A stretch of DNA of 64,000 nucleotides from Pantoea phytobeneficialis (GCF_009728735.1 NZ_CP024639.1:160801-224800); one strand, 5' to 3'. Positions 44,480 through 55,579 are shown, counted from the first letter of the stretch. The notes: generated by a model from the letters alone, not told the origin. Made by a program: numbers and translations.

Positions 44480-44623
44480 GGATGACTCCCTGTTGATGGA
44501 CGAGATGCCACATTTTAGCGAATCAACTCAGGACAACAATCCTTTTACATTTATTACTGGTTAGTCAGAGGTCGTTAAGAAGATGTCTGCGGCCCGGATC
44601 ATCATCCGCCTCGGGGAATACCA

Positions 44624-45811
44624 TCACTTCAACAGATAAGCCAATGAAAGATTATCGCTAAACGTTATCCTGCCAATTTCAGACAAAAATACATCCTCTG
44701 CATTTTTGTCATGTCTTGCGATACTGTGATAGCTATAGACAATATTAATCACGTCATCTTCAGTAAAGTTATCATTCAGCGCAATACTTGCAGCAATTAG
44801 CCACTTTAGTAATAACCATTCCGATATCATCAAATAAAGGTTGGTGAAGAGTTCTCTCCCATTCTTCAGTGGGAAAAAATCCTCATACATACGATACTGG
44901 ATATAGTTACTAAGCAGATGGGGGCGTTCCTGGAACCAGGGGCGTGCTTTATCTTGCCAGATTGTATTTATTCGCTGCATTGTGTCTGCGGAATTGTTGC
45001 TTTGCATATCATGCAGTTTTTGCGAATAGAATCGTAGGGTGGACCACCCACGACCTTCATGTTTTGTACCCAGGTATGTTTGCAGTCGAGAAAGGAGTTC
45101 GGATTGTAGCTGATAATTCGGATTTAATTCATCAATTCTTTTTCTAATTTGATCGTTATGAATCGCCGTCTGGATATCCTCGAAATAATTTAAAATATTT
45201 CCTTCCGGCTCATTGTCTTTTGCCAGTTTATCACGATAAAAGAATAACAAGATGATACCGTAAAAGCCCGCCTCGATGTCTGAACCGCAGGTTAGCATAA
45301 TGTTGGTGCACATCAGATTGAGCAGACGATCCTGCTCGCTAATGTCAGGTGCATCCAACGCCTCGGGACTTGGCTTGATTTTTTCGCTGTAGAGCATCGC
45401 GCCCGGGGTTGTTAACAGTCTTTTTGCCGCCTCCGGGCACGATAAGGTCAGGTTACTTCTGATTTCATATTTATAGCTGGCGTAAAGACGTGGATAGACC
45501 GCACAGGTGGTGCTGAGCGCTTTTTCCCCAAGTGACTTATGCACTTTGCACAAGCGCTCTTCATCAAGAAAAGTACAGTTACCATTACTTGTTAATTTTA
45601 TTTTTCCCCAACGACTCTGACTCTCTTTAGTGGTAATAATATTTTCAACAGCAATATGACGAATTTCAATGGCTTCGCTCTGCATGTATCGATTTACCGT
45701 TGATTCATCGAACTCAATATCCCATCCTTTGCAGCAATGGTCGGGGCAGGCACTACCCACACACTGAAACTGGTTGAAAAATGCCGGTTCTACAATAACG
45801 ATCTCTTCCAT
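44624..45811 (-). CDS. fliB: FliB-like flagellin lysine N-methylase
   Basis: 395 residues. The Cys-rich N-terminus FQCVGSACPDHCCKGWDIEF and later CTFLDEERLCKVHKSLGE, TTCAVYPRLY and LTLSCPEAAKRLL match FliB, which methylates lysines of flagellin in Salmonella and binds an Fe-S cluster. The length agrees with the Salmonella protein. The open frame starts at 46027, but conserved sequence begins at ATG 45811. No flagellin gene is nearby, so it acts on a distant target or has another role. The gene is AT-richer than its neighbours. The 375 bp upstream contain nothing further. Confidence 0.85.
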   Translation of the reverse strand: MEEIVIVEPAFFNQFQCVGSACPDHCCKGWDIEFDESTVNRYMQSEAIEIRHIAVENIITTKESQSRWGKIKLTSNGNCTFLDEERLCKVHKSLGEKALSTTCAVYPRLYASYKYEIRSNLTLSCPEAAKRLLTTPGAMLYSEKIKPSPEALDAPDISEQDRLLNLMCTNIMLTCGSDIEAGFYGIILLFFYRDKLAKDNEPEGNILNYFEDIQTAIHNDQIRKRIDELNPNYQLQSELLSRLQTYLGTKHEGRGWSTLRFYSQKLHDMQSNNSADTMQRINTIWQDKARPWFQERPHLLSNYIQYRMYEDFFPLKNGRELFTNLYLMISEWLLLKWLIAASIALNDNFTEDDVINIVYSYHSIARHDKNAEDVFLSEIGRITFSDNLSLAYLLK

Positions 45812-46186
45812 TAAGGCAGCGCTCTCTTCAAAGAAGAAAAAATAACAATGCCCAACGATAGCAACAGGTGAATGAATCGATAGTAGAAAATAATAACCAA
45901 ATTGCTGCATGTTCTGCTCATAAAATACCGTTTTAGAGCGGTGGGTGCCTGTGGATTTGGCGATATAAAAGACGGGTGTTGTGTCATTTAACTTGTTTTT
46001 AACATTTTTAGTGGGGAATAAATACATGGAAAGGGAATTAAAAGCATATAATGTTAAAGATGACAGGAACCCAATATCTCAGAAAAGAAAATTATTCTTA
46101 TCCATTTGGGGCATGCCCGCGGCTTCTGAGCCAATGGGGAATGTTGAAGTCTCTGAATAGCGGGTATACATTTCAGTTTTTCCCCG

Positions 46187-46447
46187 CCAGATGCAGAAGG
46201 TTTTATTCGCGAACTGGCCCAACGTTTGCCACAGCATGAGAATGAACTTATGACCATTGCACAACAACTTGAGCAAAAAGGTGAGCAGAAAGGCCTGCAA
46301 AAAGGCTTGCAAGAAGGCAAGCAAATCGCTGAGCGCGATACCCGGCTGGAAATCGCCCGCAATATGCTTGAAAGCGGTTTTGACTGGGCATTTGTCATGA
46401 AAATGACCGGTCTTACCGAGCAGGACCGTCAGCATATTAAGCACTAA
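46187..46447 (+). pseudogene. C-terminal fragment of Rpn/YhgA-type nuclease
   Basis: The frame reads PDAEGFIRELAQRLPQHENE, then the repetitive EQKGEQKGLQKGLQEGKQ, and AERDTRLEIARNMLESGFDW to the stop. This Gly-Lys-Gln repeat plus short helical tail is the hallmark C-terminus of Rpn recombination-promoting nucleases. The PD-(D/E)XK catalytic domain is absent upstream, so only about 87 residues remain. Confidence 0.85.
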
Positions 46448-46606
46448 TGATGTTGCCCTGCTAAGCCCAAACACCTGGTGAGTTAGATGCAGCACAAGCG
46501 CTGGCGTTGAAGAGAACACATGCTGCGTCAGCAGGAACATTCAAAATCTTCCTTTAGCCAGAGAACAATAAGCAGGAATAATTTTGAAGATGGCAAGGAC
46601 ATGAGC

Positions 46607-46631
46607 GAGCAGCGCGTGTCCTGCGCTGCTC
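46607..46631 (-). terminator. Hairpin after nifJ
   Basis: GAGCAGCGC and GCGCTGCTC pair perfectly around a seven-base loop, 26 bp after the nifJ stop on the minus strand. GC-rich stem; no long U-tract. Confidence 0.55.
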
Positions 46632-46656
46632 AAGCCGTCTTTTCTTAAGATATAAA

Positions 46657-49600
46657 TTACTCACCCGCCATGCGTCTGTACTGCTCAAAGCGTTGTTTTG
46701 CATCCTGTTCCGTCTGTTCAAACAAGCGATCCACAATATCTGGCGCTGTCCGACGCAGCGAAGCATAGCGCACCTCGCCCAATAAAAAGTCGCGGAAACT
46801 CTCTTCCGGCTCCTCCGAATCCAGGATGAACGGATTCTTGCCTTTCTCTGCCAACTGCGGGTTATAACGCCACAGATGCCAGTAGCCAGCGTCGACCGCA
46901 CGCTTCGCTTCGCGATGGCTGCACCCCATGCCCGCTTTTAGCCCGTGGTTGATGCACGCCGCATAGGCTATGACCAGGGAAGGACCGGGCCATGCTTCCG
47001 CTTCGGCGATGGCCCGCAATGTCTGAGCTTTATCGGCCCCCATCGCTATCTGCGCGACATAGACGTTGCCGTAACTGAGCGCCATCATACCCAGGTCTTT
47101 TTTACGGGTGCGTTTGCCTTGCGCTGCAAATTTGGCAATAGCCGCAGCCGGTGTCGATTTCGAGGATTGACCGCCGGTATTGGAATAAACTTCGGTATCA
47201 TAAACCAGTACATTCACATCCTCGCCTGAAGCCAGCACATGGTCTAAGCCACCAAATCCAATATCATAGGCCCAACCATCGCCACCAAAGATCCACTGCG
47301 AGCGTTTGGCGAAGTAGTCCTGATTTTGATAAAGGTGATTGAGCAAGTCATCATCGCCCTTTTCTTCCGCCAGCAGCGTACTCAGACGCTCACTGCGTTC
47401 TCGCGTACCGTTGCCCTGATCTTTCAGCGTCAACCATTGCTGCAATGCCTGATTCAGCTCAGCACTGAGCGGGCGTTTCAGGGCTTCGGTTGCATAATGG
47501 GCGAGTTGTTCGCGCACTGCCCGACCGCCCAACATCATACCAAGGCCAAATTCGGCGTTATCCTCAAACAGCGAATTCGCCCATGCCGGTCCCTGCCCTT
47601 TATGGTTGGTGGTCCAGGGAATGGAGGGGGCACTGGCTCCCCAGATGGATGAACAACCGGTGGCGTTGGCGATCATCATTCGGTCGCCAAACAGTTGTGT
47701 CACCAGCCGCGCATAAGGGGTTTCACCACATCCGGCGCAGGCACCGGAAAACTCCAGCAACGGGGTTTCGAACTGGCTGCCTTTTACCGAGGTTTTGCCA
47801 AATGGATTGGGTTTTGGGGCCAGCCCCAGTGCATAGTCCCACACCGTGCTCATATGTCGCTGACTTTCCAACGGCTGCATACTGAGCGCTTTGCCCCTGG
47901 AGGGGCAGATATCGACGCAGTTTCCGCAGCCAGAGCAGTCCAGCGGCGAGATCGCCAGGTGATACTCATAATCGGTGGCGCCTTGCGCGGGTTTACTTAA
48001 CAGCTCCGGCATCGCGAAATAGCGTTCCTCATTGGTCAGCAGTGCCGGACGCACGGCGGCATGGGGGCAGATAAACGCACATTGATTACATTGGGTACAG
48101 CCCTCAGGCTGCCACACCGGTACATCCCGTGCGATGCCGCGTTTCTCCCAGGCCGACGTACCGGTGGGAAAGGTGCCATCTTCGCGACCGGCGAAGGCAC
48201 TGACCGGCAATTTATCGCCACACTGGCGATTCATCGGCTCAAGAATGTCATTGATAAAATCAGGCACCAACTGCGCGACGGCGGGATGATCTTCTCCGGT
48301 TGCCCAACGTTCGGGCACCATCACTTCCTGCAATGCTTCCATCCCCAAGTCAATGGCCGCATTATTCATGTCGACCACGTTTTGGCCTTTGCTACCGTAG
48401 GATTTCTCAACAGCCTGTTTTAAATAGACCGCGGCAGTTGCTGGGGCGATGATCCCGGTCAGTTTAAAAAACGCCGCCTGCATCAGCATATTGAAACGCC
48501 CTCCCAGCCCCAGGCGGCGGGCAATGTCCACGGCGTTCAGGGTGTAAAATCGAATCCCGTTACGCGCGATGTAGCGTTTCATACTGGCGGGGAGTTTCGC
48601 CTCCAGTTCCTCGCCAAACCAGGTGCAGTTAAGCAGAAAGGTGCCGCCAGGATTCAATCCTTCCAGCAGGTCGTATTTGTCGACATAAGATTGCTGCGAA
48701 CAGGAGATAAAATCGGCGCGATGGATCAGGTACGGGGCATTGATCGGACGTTGACCAAAGCGCAGATGAGACACGGTAATCCCGCCCGATTTCTTCGAGT
48801 CATAGGCGAAATACGCCTGCGCGTACATCGGGGTGTTATCCCCGATGATTTTAATCGCGCTTTTGTTGGCGCTTACGGTACCGTCCGAACCTAATCCCCA
48901 GAATTTACAGGCGGTGATCCCTTCGGTAGAGACTTGCACCTCCTGAACGGGCACCGGCAGGGAGGTATGGGTGACATCATCAAAGATCCCCAGGGTAAAG
49001 CCATCTTTAGGCTGCGGTCTTTTCAGATTTTCAAAAACTGAGACGATATGTGATGGCAGGACATCCTTACCACCGAGGGCGTAACGCCCACCGACGATCA
49101 GCGGCGGATTAGCACGTTGGTAAAAGGCATTTCTCACATCCAGACACAGCGGTTCGGCTTGGGCGCCGGGCTCTTTGGTTCGATCCAGCACCGCGATACG
49201 TTTTACGCTGGCAGGAATGCGGGCAAAAAAATGCGCTAACGAGAATGGCCGGAACAGATGGACCATCAGCACCCCAACCTTCCCGCCGCTGTCGAGCAGG
49301 GCGTCAACCACATCCTGAATGGTGTCGCATACCGACCCCATGGCAACAATCATCTGCTCGGCATCCTCCGCACCGTAATAATCAAACAGATGGTATTCCC
49401 GGCCAGTGATGGCGGCGATCTCCGCCATATAGCTTTCGACAATCTCCGGCAATGCGGCATAGAAACCGTTGGCGGCCTCGCGTTCCTGAAAATAGATATC
49501 CGGGTTCTGGGCTGTGCCGCGGATAACCGGATGATCGGGGTTGAGGGCATTCCGGCGAAACCGGTCCAGCGCGTCGGTATCCAGCAGCGGTGCCAGCGCA

Positions 49601-50166
49601 TCGTACTCCAGCACCTCAATCTTCTGGATTTCGTGCGAAGTGCGGAAACCGTCAAAGAAGTTAATAAAAGGCACGCGCCCTTTGATGGCGGCCAGATGGG
49701 CCACCGCAGACAAATCCATCACCTGCTGCACATTGCTTTCTGCCAGCATCGCGCAGCCAGTCTGGCGTACAGCCATGACATCCTGGTGGTCGCCAAAGAT
49801 ATTTAATGAATTGGTCGCCAGTGCCCTGGCACTGACATGAAACACGCCAGGTAACAGTTCACCGGCGATTTTGTAGAGATTGGGGGTCATCAGCAGCAAC
49901 CCCTGGGAAGCGGTATAGGTGGTGGTTAATGCCCCCGCCTGTAGCGCCCCGTGTACCGCGCCCGCAGCACCCGCTTCCGACTGCATCTCCATCACCCGCA
50001 CCGGTTGACCAAACAGGTTCTTTTTCCCGGCAGCCGCCCACTCATCAACATTTTCCGCCATTGGCGTGGAGGGGGTGATGGGGTAAATCGCCGCCACATC
50101 GGTAAAGGCATAGGAGATCCAGGCCGCCGCCGCGTTACCATCCATCGTTTTCATCGTTCCGGACAT
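46657..50166 (-). CDS. nifJ: Pyruvate:flavodoxin oxidoreductase
   Basis: 1169 residues, the usual length. It oxidises pyruvate to acetyl-CoA and CO2 and passes electrons to flavodoxin for nitrogenase. The N-terminal PFOR domain starts MDGNAAAAWISYAFTDVAAI. Two 4Fe-4S motifs are CTQCNQCAFICP near residue 690 and CSGCGNCVDICP near 745. CAGCGETPY and the thiamine-diphosphate motif GDGWAYDIGFGGLDH follow in the last third. It is divergent from nifH, with a sigma-54 promoter and NifA sites between. Confidence 0.97.
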   Translation of the reverse strand: MSGTMKTMDGNAAAAWISYAFTDVAAIYPITPSTPMAENVDEWAAAGKKNLFGQPVRVMEMQSEAGAAGAVHGALQAGALTTTYTASQGLLLMTPNLYKIAGELLPGVFHVSARALATNSLNIFGDHQDVMAVRQTGCAMLAESNVQQVMDLSAVAHLAAIKGRVPFINFFDGFRTSHEIQKIEVLEYDALAPLLDTDALDRFRRNALNPDHPVIRGTAQNPDIYFQEREAANGFYAALPEIVESYMAEIAAITGREYHLFDYYGAEDAEQMIVAMGSVCDTIQDVVDALLDSGGKVGVLMVHLFRPFSLAHFFARIPASVKRIAVLDRTKEPGAQAEPLCLDVRNAFYQRANPPLIVGGRYALGGKDVLPSHIVSVFENLKRPQPKDGFTLGIFDDVTHTSLPVPVQEVQVSTEGITACKFWGLGSDGTVSANKSAIKIIGDNTPMYAQAYFAYDSKKSGGITVSHLRFGQRPINAPYLIHRADFISCSQQSYVDKYDLLEGLNPGGTFLLNCTWFGEELEAKLPASMKRYIARNGIRFYTLNAVDIARRLGLGGRFNMLMQAAFFKLTGIIAPATAAVYLKQAVEKSYGSKGQNVVDMNNAAIDLGMEALQEVMVPERWATGEDHPAVAQLVPDFINDILEPMNRQCGDKLPVSAFAGREDGTFPTGTSAWEKRGIARDVPVWQPEGCTQCNQCAFICPHAAVRPALLTNEERYFAMPELLSKPAQGATDYEYHLAISPLDCSGCGNCVDICPSRGKALSMQPLESQRHMSTVWDYALGLAPKPNPFGKTSVKGSQFETPLLEFSGACAGCGETPYARLVTQLFGDRMMIANATGCSSIWGASAPSIPWTTNHKGQGPAWANSLFEDNAEFGLGMMLGGRAVREQLAHYATEALKRPLSAELNQALQQWLTLKDQGNGTRERSERLSTLLAEEKGDDDLLNHLYQNQDYFAKRSQWIFGGDGWAYDIGFGGLDHVLASGEDVNVLVYDTEVYSNTGGQSSKSTPAAAIAKFAAQGKRTRKKDLGMMALSYGNVYVAQIAMGADKAQTLRAIAEAEAWPGPSLVIAYAACINHGLKAGMGCSHREAKRAVDAGYWHLWRYNPQLAEKGKNPFILDSEEPEESFRDFLLGEVRYASLRRTAPDIVDRLFEQTEQDAKQRFEQYRRMAGE

Positions 50167-50202
50167 GTCTGTTTCCTCGAAAATCGTCGTGACCTTGCCC
50201 GA

Positions 50203-50218
50203 AGCACAGCCTGTGCCA
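50203..50218 (-). promoter_or_regulatory. Sigma-54 promoter of nifJ
   Basis: On the minus strand TGGCAC-AGGCT-GTGCT matches the -24/-12 consensus TGGCAC-N5-TTGCA in the -24 box completely and at the GC of the -12 box. It is 37 bp before the nifJ start. Confidence 0.8.
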
Positions 50219-50251
50219 GTTTGTATTTAACTAATAAAAACAATGAGATGA

Positions 50252-51403
<1,152 letters not shown>

Positions 51404-51415
51404 CAGGATGCGCCC

Positions 51416-52864
51416 ATGAGCAATGCAACAGCCGATCGCAATCTGGAGATCATCCAGGAAGTGCTGGAGATCTACCCGGAGAAAACGCGCAAGGAACGCC
51501 GTAAACACATGATGGTGACCGACCCGGAGATGGAGAGTGTCGGAAAATGCATCATCTCTAACCGCAAATCACAACCGGGCGTGATGACGGTGCGTGGTTG
51601 TGCCTATGCCGGTTCCAAAGGGGTAGTGTTTGGGCCGATCAAAGATATGGCCCACATCTCGCACGGCCCGGTAGGCTGCGGTCAATATTCACGCGCCGGA
51701 CGCCGCAACTACTTCACCGGCATCAGCGGTGTCGACAGTTTTGTCACCCTTAACTTCACCTCCGATTTTCAGGAACGTGACATCGTGTTTGGTGGGGATA
51801 AAAAACTCACCAAACTGATTGCGGAGATGGAGGAACTGTTTCCGTTGACCAAAGGGATCAGCATTCAGTCGGAGTGCCCGGTCGGGCTGATTGGCGACGA
51901 TATCTCTGCCGTCGCCAAAGCCAGTAGCACCGCCATCAACAAACCGGTGGTGCCGGTGCGTTGCGAAGGCTTTCGTGGCGTATCTCAGTCGCTGGGGCAC
52001 CATATCGCCAATGATGTGATCCGTGACTGGGTGCTGGACAACCGTGAAGGGCAACCTTTTGCAACCACACCCTATGATGTGGCGATCATCGGTGACTACA
52101 ACATCGGCGGTGATGCCTGGGCCTCGCGTATCTTGCTGGAGGAGATGGGGTTGCGGGTGGTGGCGCAGTGGTCAGGCGACGGCACGCTGGTCGAAATGGA
52201 AAACACCCCGTTTGTGAAGCTCAACCTGGTGCACTGCTACCGTTCAATGAACTACATCTCGCGCCATATGGAGGAGAAGCACGGCATTCCGTGGATGGAA
52301 TATAACTTCTTCGGGCCAACCAAAGTGGCGGAGTCGCTGCGTAAAATCGCCGATCAGTTTGATGACCACATTCGTGCCAATGCCGAGGCGGTGATTGCCC
52401 GCTACCAGGCGCAAAACGACGCCATCATCGCGAAATATCGCCCACGTCTGGAAGGCCGCAAAGTGCTGCTTTACATGGGTGGGCTGCGCCCACGCCATCT
52501 GATTGGTGCTTATGAAGATCTGGGCATGGAGATCATCGCCGCCGGTTACGAGTTCGGTCATAACGACGACTATGACCGGACTCTGCCGGAACTGAAGGAA
52601 GGCACATTGTTATTCGATGATGCCAGCAGTTATGAGCTGGAAGCCTTTGTCAAAGCGCTCAAGCCGGACCTGATCGGCTCGGGTATCAAAGAAAAATACA
52701 TCTTCCAGAAGATGGGCGTGCCGTTCCGCCAGATGCACTCCTGGGACTACTCCGGCCCCTATCACGGCTACGACGGCTTCGCCATTTTTGCCCGTGATAT
52801 GGATATGACGTTAAACAATCCCGCCTGGGGCCAGCTTACCGCGCCCTGGTTGAAGTCCGCCTGA
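51416..52864 (+). CDS. nifD: Nitrogenase MoFe protein alpha chain
   Basis: 482 residues. P-cluster ligands Cys62 (RGCAYAG), Cys88 (VGCGQYS) and Cys154 (SECPVG) and the FeMo-cofactor ligands Cys274 (VHCYRSM) and His441 (QMHSWDYSG) are all present, so this is an intact Mo nitrogenase subunit. It pairs with NifK as a heterotetramer in the cytoplasm. It begins 12 bp after nifH. Confidence 0.99.
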   Translation: MSNATADRNLEIIQEVLEIYPEKTRKERRKHMMVTDPEMESVGKCIISNRKSQPGVMTVRGCAYAGSKGVVFGPIKDMAHISHGPVGCGQYSRAGRRNYFTGISGVDSFVTLNFTSDFQERDIVFGGDKKLTKLIAEMEELFPLTKGISIQSECPVGLIGDDISAVAKASSTAINKPVVPVRCEGFRGVSQSLGHHIANDVIRDWVLDNREGQPFATTPYDVAIIGDYNIGGDAWASRILLEEMGLRVVAQWSGDGTLVEMENTPFVKLNLVHCYRSMNYISRHMEEKHGIPWMEYNFFGPTKVAESLRKIADQFDDHIRANAEAVIARYQAQNDAIIAKYRPRLEGRKVLLYMGGLRPRHLIGAYEDLGMEIIAAGYEFGHNDDYDRTLPELKEGTLLFDDASSYELEAFVKALKPDLIGSGIKEKYIFQKMGVPFRQMHSWDYSGPYHGYDGFAIFARDMDMTLNNPAWGQLTAPWLKSA

Positions 52865-52919
52865 CATCTCTTATGCAATCCCGTCAGTTCACAGATTTGT
52901 GGCGCGGGAGGAGAAAAAC

Positions 52920-54482
52920 ATGAGCCAGACTGTTGATAAGATTCATAATTGTCATCCCTTATTTGAACAGGATGAGTACCAGAAACTGTTCAGTGGCAAA
53001 CGATCTCAGGAAGAAGCCTGGGATCAGGCACGGGTGCAGGAGGTATTCCAGTGGACGACGACTGCCGAATATGAAGCCCTGAATTTCAAACGCGAAGCGC
53101 TGACCATTGATCCGGCCAAAGCCTGCCAACCATTGGGCGCGGTGCTCTGCTCGCTGGGGTTTGCCAACACCCTGCCCTACGTACACGGTTCTCAGGGATG
53201 CGTGGCCTATTTTCGCACCTATTTTAACCGTCATTTTAAGGAGCCGGTGGCCTGCGTGTCAGACTCGATGACCGAGGATGCGGCGGTATTCGGTGGCAAT
53301 AACAATATGAATACCGGGCTGCAAAACGCCAGCACCCTGTATAAACCGGACATCATCGCCGTCTCCACCACCTGCATGGCAGAGGTGATTGGCGATGATT
53401 TACAGGCGTTTATCGCGAACGCCAAGAAAGAGGGTTTTGTCGATGCCAGCCTGCCGGTGCCGTTCGCACATACACCGAGTTTTATCGGCAGCCATATCAC
53501 CGGCTGGGACAATATGTTTGAGGGGTTTGCCAAAACCTTCACGGCCGATCACCAGGCGCAACCCGGCAAAATTCCCCGCCTGAATATGGTGACTGGCTTC
53601 GAAACTTATCTGGGCAATTACCGTGTATTGAAGCGCATGATGGCGGAAATGGCGGTGCCCTGTAGCCTGCTGTCTGATCCCTCTGAGGTGCTGGATACGC
53701 CGGCAGATGGTCACTATCACATGTACGCCGGAGGCACCACGCAGCAGGAGATGCGTGAGGCTCCCGATGCCATCGACACCCTACTGCTGCAACCGTGGCA
53801 ACTGGTAAAAAGCAAAAAAGTGGTACAGGAGATGTGGAATCAGCCTGCGACTGAGGTGCAGGTGCCAATGGGGTTGGCTGCGACCGACGACCTACTGATG
53901 ACCATCAGCCAGCTCACCGGCAAACCCATCCCCGCTGCGCTGGCGCTGGAACGTGGCCGCCTGGTGGATATGATGCTGGATTCCCACTCCTGGCTGCACG
54001 GTAAAAAATTCGGGCTGTATGGCGACCCGGATTTCGTTATGGGCTTAACACGTTTTCTGCTGGAGCTGGGCTGTGAGCCAACGGTGGTGTTGTGTCACAA
54101 CGGCAACAAGCGCTGGCAGAAAGCCATGAAAAAGATGCTGGAAGCGTCACCCTATGGCAAAGAAAGTGAAGTATTCATCAACTGCGACCTGTGGCATTTC
54201 CGCTCACTGATGTTTACGCGTCAGCCGGACTTTATGATCGGTAACTCCTACGCCAAATTCATCCAGCGCGACACCCTGGCGAAAGGCGAGCAATTTGAGG
54301 TGCCGCTCATTCGTCTTGGCTTCCCGTTGTTCGATCGCCACCACCTGCATCGCCAGACCACCTGGGGCTACGAAGGTGCCATGAGCATGCTCACCACGCT
54401 GGTGAACGCCGTGCTGGAGAAAGTGGACAAAGACACCATCAAACTCGGCAAAACCGATTACGGCTTTGACCTTATCCGTTAA
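52920..54482 (+). CDS. nifK: Nitrogenase MoFe protein beta chain
   Basis: 520 residues from ATG 52920, which follows GGAGGAG; the length equals that of Klebsiella NifK. P-cluster Cys residues are in AVLCSLGFANT, GSQGCVAYFR and STTCMAEVIGDD. The N-terminus MSQTVDKIHNCHPLFEQDEY is conserved. An open extension to 52899 is not needed. It is followed by a GC-rich hairpin and then nifT. Confidence 0.99.
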   Translation: MSQTVDKIHNCHPLFEQDEYQKLFSGKRSQEEAWDQARVQEVFQWTTTAEYEALNFKREALTIDPAKACQPLGAVLCSLGFANTLPYVHGSQGCVAYFRTYFNRHFKEPVACVSDSMTEDAAVFGGNNNMNTGLQNASTLYKPDIIAVSTTCMAEVIGDDLQAFIANAKKEGFVDASLPVPFAHTPSFIGSHITGWDNMFEGFAKTFTADHQAQPGKIPRLNMVTGFETYLGNYRVLKRMMAEMAVPCSLLSDPSEVLDTPADGHYHMYAGGTTQQEMREAPDAIDTLLLQPWQLVKSKKVVQEMWNQPATEVQVPMGLAATDDLLMTISQLTGKPIPAALALERGRLVDMMLDSHSWLHGKKFGLYGDPDFVMGLTRFLLELGCEPTVVLCHNGNKRWQKAMKKMLEASPYGKESEVFINCDLWHFRSLMFTRQPDFMIGNSYAKFIQRDTLAKGEQFEVPLIRLGFPLFDRHHLHRQTTWGYEGAMSMLTTLVNAVLEKVDKDTIKLGKTDYGFDLIR

Positions 54483-54491
54483 CCATCATGC

Positions 54492-54509
54492 GCCCCGCCG
54501 GAGCGGGGC
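54492..54509 (+). other. GC-rich intercistronic hairpin between nifK and nifT
   Basis: GCCCCGC and GCGGGGC pair perfectly around a CGGA loop, 10 bases after nifK and just before the nifT ribosome site. It may protect the 3' end of nifHDK mRNA or limit read-through and translation of nifTY. Confidence 0.6.
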
Positions 54510-54523
54510 CACAGGAGGACGTG

Positions 54524-54754
54524 ATGCCAAGGGTGATTTTTCGACAACGTGGTGCCGACTTGTATTGTTATATCGCCAAGCAGGATCTGGAGGCCAAAGT
54601 GACGCAGGTTGAACATGATACGCCGGAACGCTGGGGCGGAGCGATTTTGCTGGAGGGGGGGCGTTGCTACTACGTCAGCGAGCAGCCGGGACGTCCGAAC
54701 TTCCCGGTGAGCCTGCGCGCCAGCCGCGATGCACAAATGCAGGAGGGGAGATGA
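54524..54754 (+). CDS. nifT: NifT/FixU family protein
   Basis: 76 residues, starting MPRVIFRQRGADLYCYIAKQ and containing GGAILLEGGRCYYVSEQPG, the family signature. AGGAGGACGTG precedes the ATG. Its exact role is unsettled; it is linked to nitrogenase maturation. Its stop codon overlaps the nifY start by one base. Confidence 0.93.
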   Translation: MPRVIFRQRGADLYCYIAKQDLEAKVTQVEHDTPERWGGAILLEGGRCYYVSEQPGRPNFPVSLRASRDAQMQEGR

Positions 54755-55416
54755 TGTCTGATAACGATGTACTTTTCTGGCGTATGCTGGCGCTGTTTCA
54801 ATGCCTGCCGGAGTTACAACCTGCGCAGATCATGGCCTGGCTGACCCACGATTTGGATGAAGCGCTGACCCCTGCCCGCCTCGCGGCTTTCACTCAGCGT
54901 CAGCTCGAAGCCAACTTTCCTGGTCAGGAGGTGATGATGTCACCGGGACGCTGGTCACGCATTCGATCCTGTCTGCGCGGGGAGTTGCCCTGGCATCTGC
55001 ATATTGAAACCTTGCCGCAGCGGAAACCCCAGTTGCGCGTAGCCTTTTGTTCGCAGGACGGTCTGATGATCAATGGCCATTTTGGTCAGGGGCGGTTGTT
55101 CTTTATTTACGGTTTTGACGATGAGGGGTGCTGGCTGCACAGCTTGCGCCGTTATCCTTCTGCGCCGCAGGAGGATGAGCCAAATGAAGTTCGGGCGAAG
55201 TTACTGGATGACTGCCAGTTATTGTTTTGTGAAGCGATTGGCGGACCAGCAGCAGCCCGGTTGATCCGTCACAACATCCACCCGATGAAAGTGGCACCCG
55301 GACTGGCGATCTCGTCCCAGTGCGACAACATCAAAACGCTGCTTGCCGGACGATTACCGCCGTGGCTGGCGAAACGACTCGACCGTGCCAATCCGTTAGA
55401 AAGCCGCGTGTTCTGA
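54754..55416 (+). CDS. nifY: NifY, apo-dinitrogenase/cofactor-binding protein
   Basis: 220 residues from the second of two tandem ATGs, which has the better spacing to AGGAGG and the same length as the Klebsiella protein. An N-terminal helical domain (PAQIMAWLTHDLDEALTP) is followed by the NifX/NafY-like domain RVAFCSQDGLMINGHFGQG and CQLLFCEAIGGPAAARLI. It associates with apo-NifDK and helps FeMo-co insertion. It is last in the nifHDKTY operon. Confidence 0.94.
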   Translation: MSDNDVLFWRMLALFQCLPELQPAQIMAWLTHDLDEALTPARLAAFTQRQLEANFPGQEVMMSPGRWSRIRSCLRGELPWHLHIETLPQRKPQLRVAFCSQDGLMINGHFGQGRLFFIYGFDDEGCWLHSLRRYPSAPQEDEPNEVRAKLLDDCQLLFCEAIGGPAAARLIRHNIHPMKVAPGLAISSQCDNIKTLLAGRLPPWLAKRLDRANPLESRVF

Positions 55417-55430
55417 TCCGCCCTCTGCCT

Positions 55431-55453
55431 CACAAGGCACAGTGTGTCTTGTG
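55431..55453 (+). terminator. Stem-loop after nifY
   Basis: CACAAGGCAC and GTGTCTTGTG pair with one mismatch around a three-base loop, 14 bp after nifY. It separates the two operons, but no U-tract follows. Confidence 0.5.
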
Positions 55454-55478
55454 GGGTCCCTGTCGTCATTGTCTGCTT

Positions 55479-55494
55479 TGTCGTAAAAACGACA
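55479..55494 (+). promoter_or_regulatory. NifA upstream activator site of nifENX
   Basis: TGT-CGTAAAAACG-ACA fits TGT-N10-ACA and is a perfect dyad (TTGTCGT/ACGACAA around AAAA). It is only 33 bp before the -24 box, closer than usual. Confidence 0.75.
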
Positions 55495-55527
55495 ACATTT
55501 TCTTCTTTAAAATCAATGCGCATTAGC

Positions 55528-55543
55528 TGGTCTGCGATTTGCA
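55528..55543 (+). promoter_or_regulatory. Sigma-54 promoter of nifENX
   Basis: TGGTCT-GCGAT-TTGCA fits the -24/-12 consensus, with GG and GC at the right spacing, 36 bp before nifE. Confidence 0.85.
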
Positions 55544-55579
55544 ACAGGCAAGGTAACCCAATCTGTCAATGAGGTCACT

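Noticed and set aside
44557..44568. CTGGTTAGTCAG as a second GntR operator before the regulator gene
   Set aside because: Only 8 of 12 bases match CTGGTATACCAG and the symmetry is lost.
46028..46186. Possible N-terminal part of the Rpn nuclease
   Set aside because: No frame here reads as the PD-(D/E)XK domain, so only the C-terminal fragment is annotated.
46298..46323. Short repeated units around AAAGGCCTGCAAAAAGGC, possibly CRISPR-like
   Set aside because: They encode the Gly-Lys-Gln repeat of the Rpn tail; no spacer structure exists.
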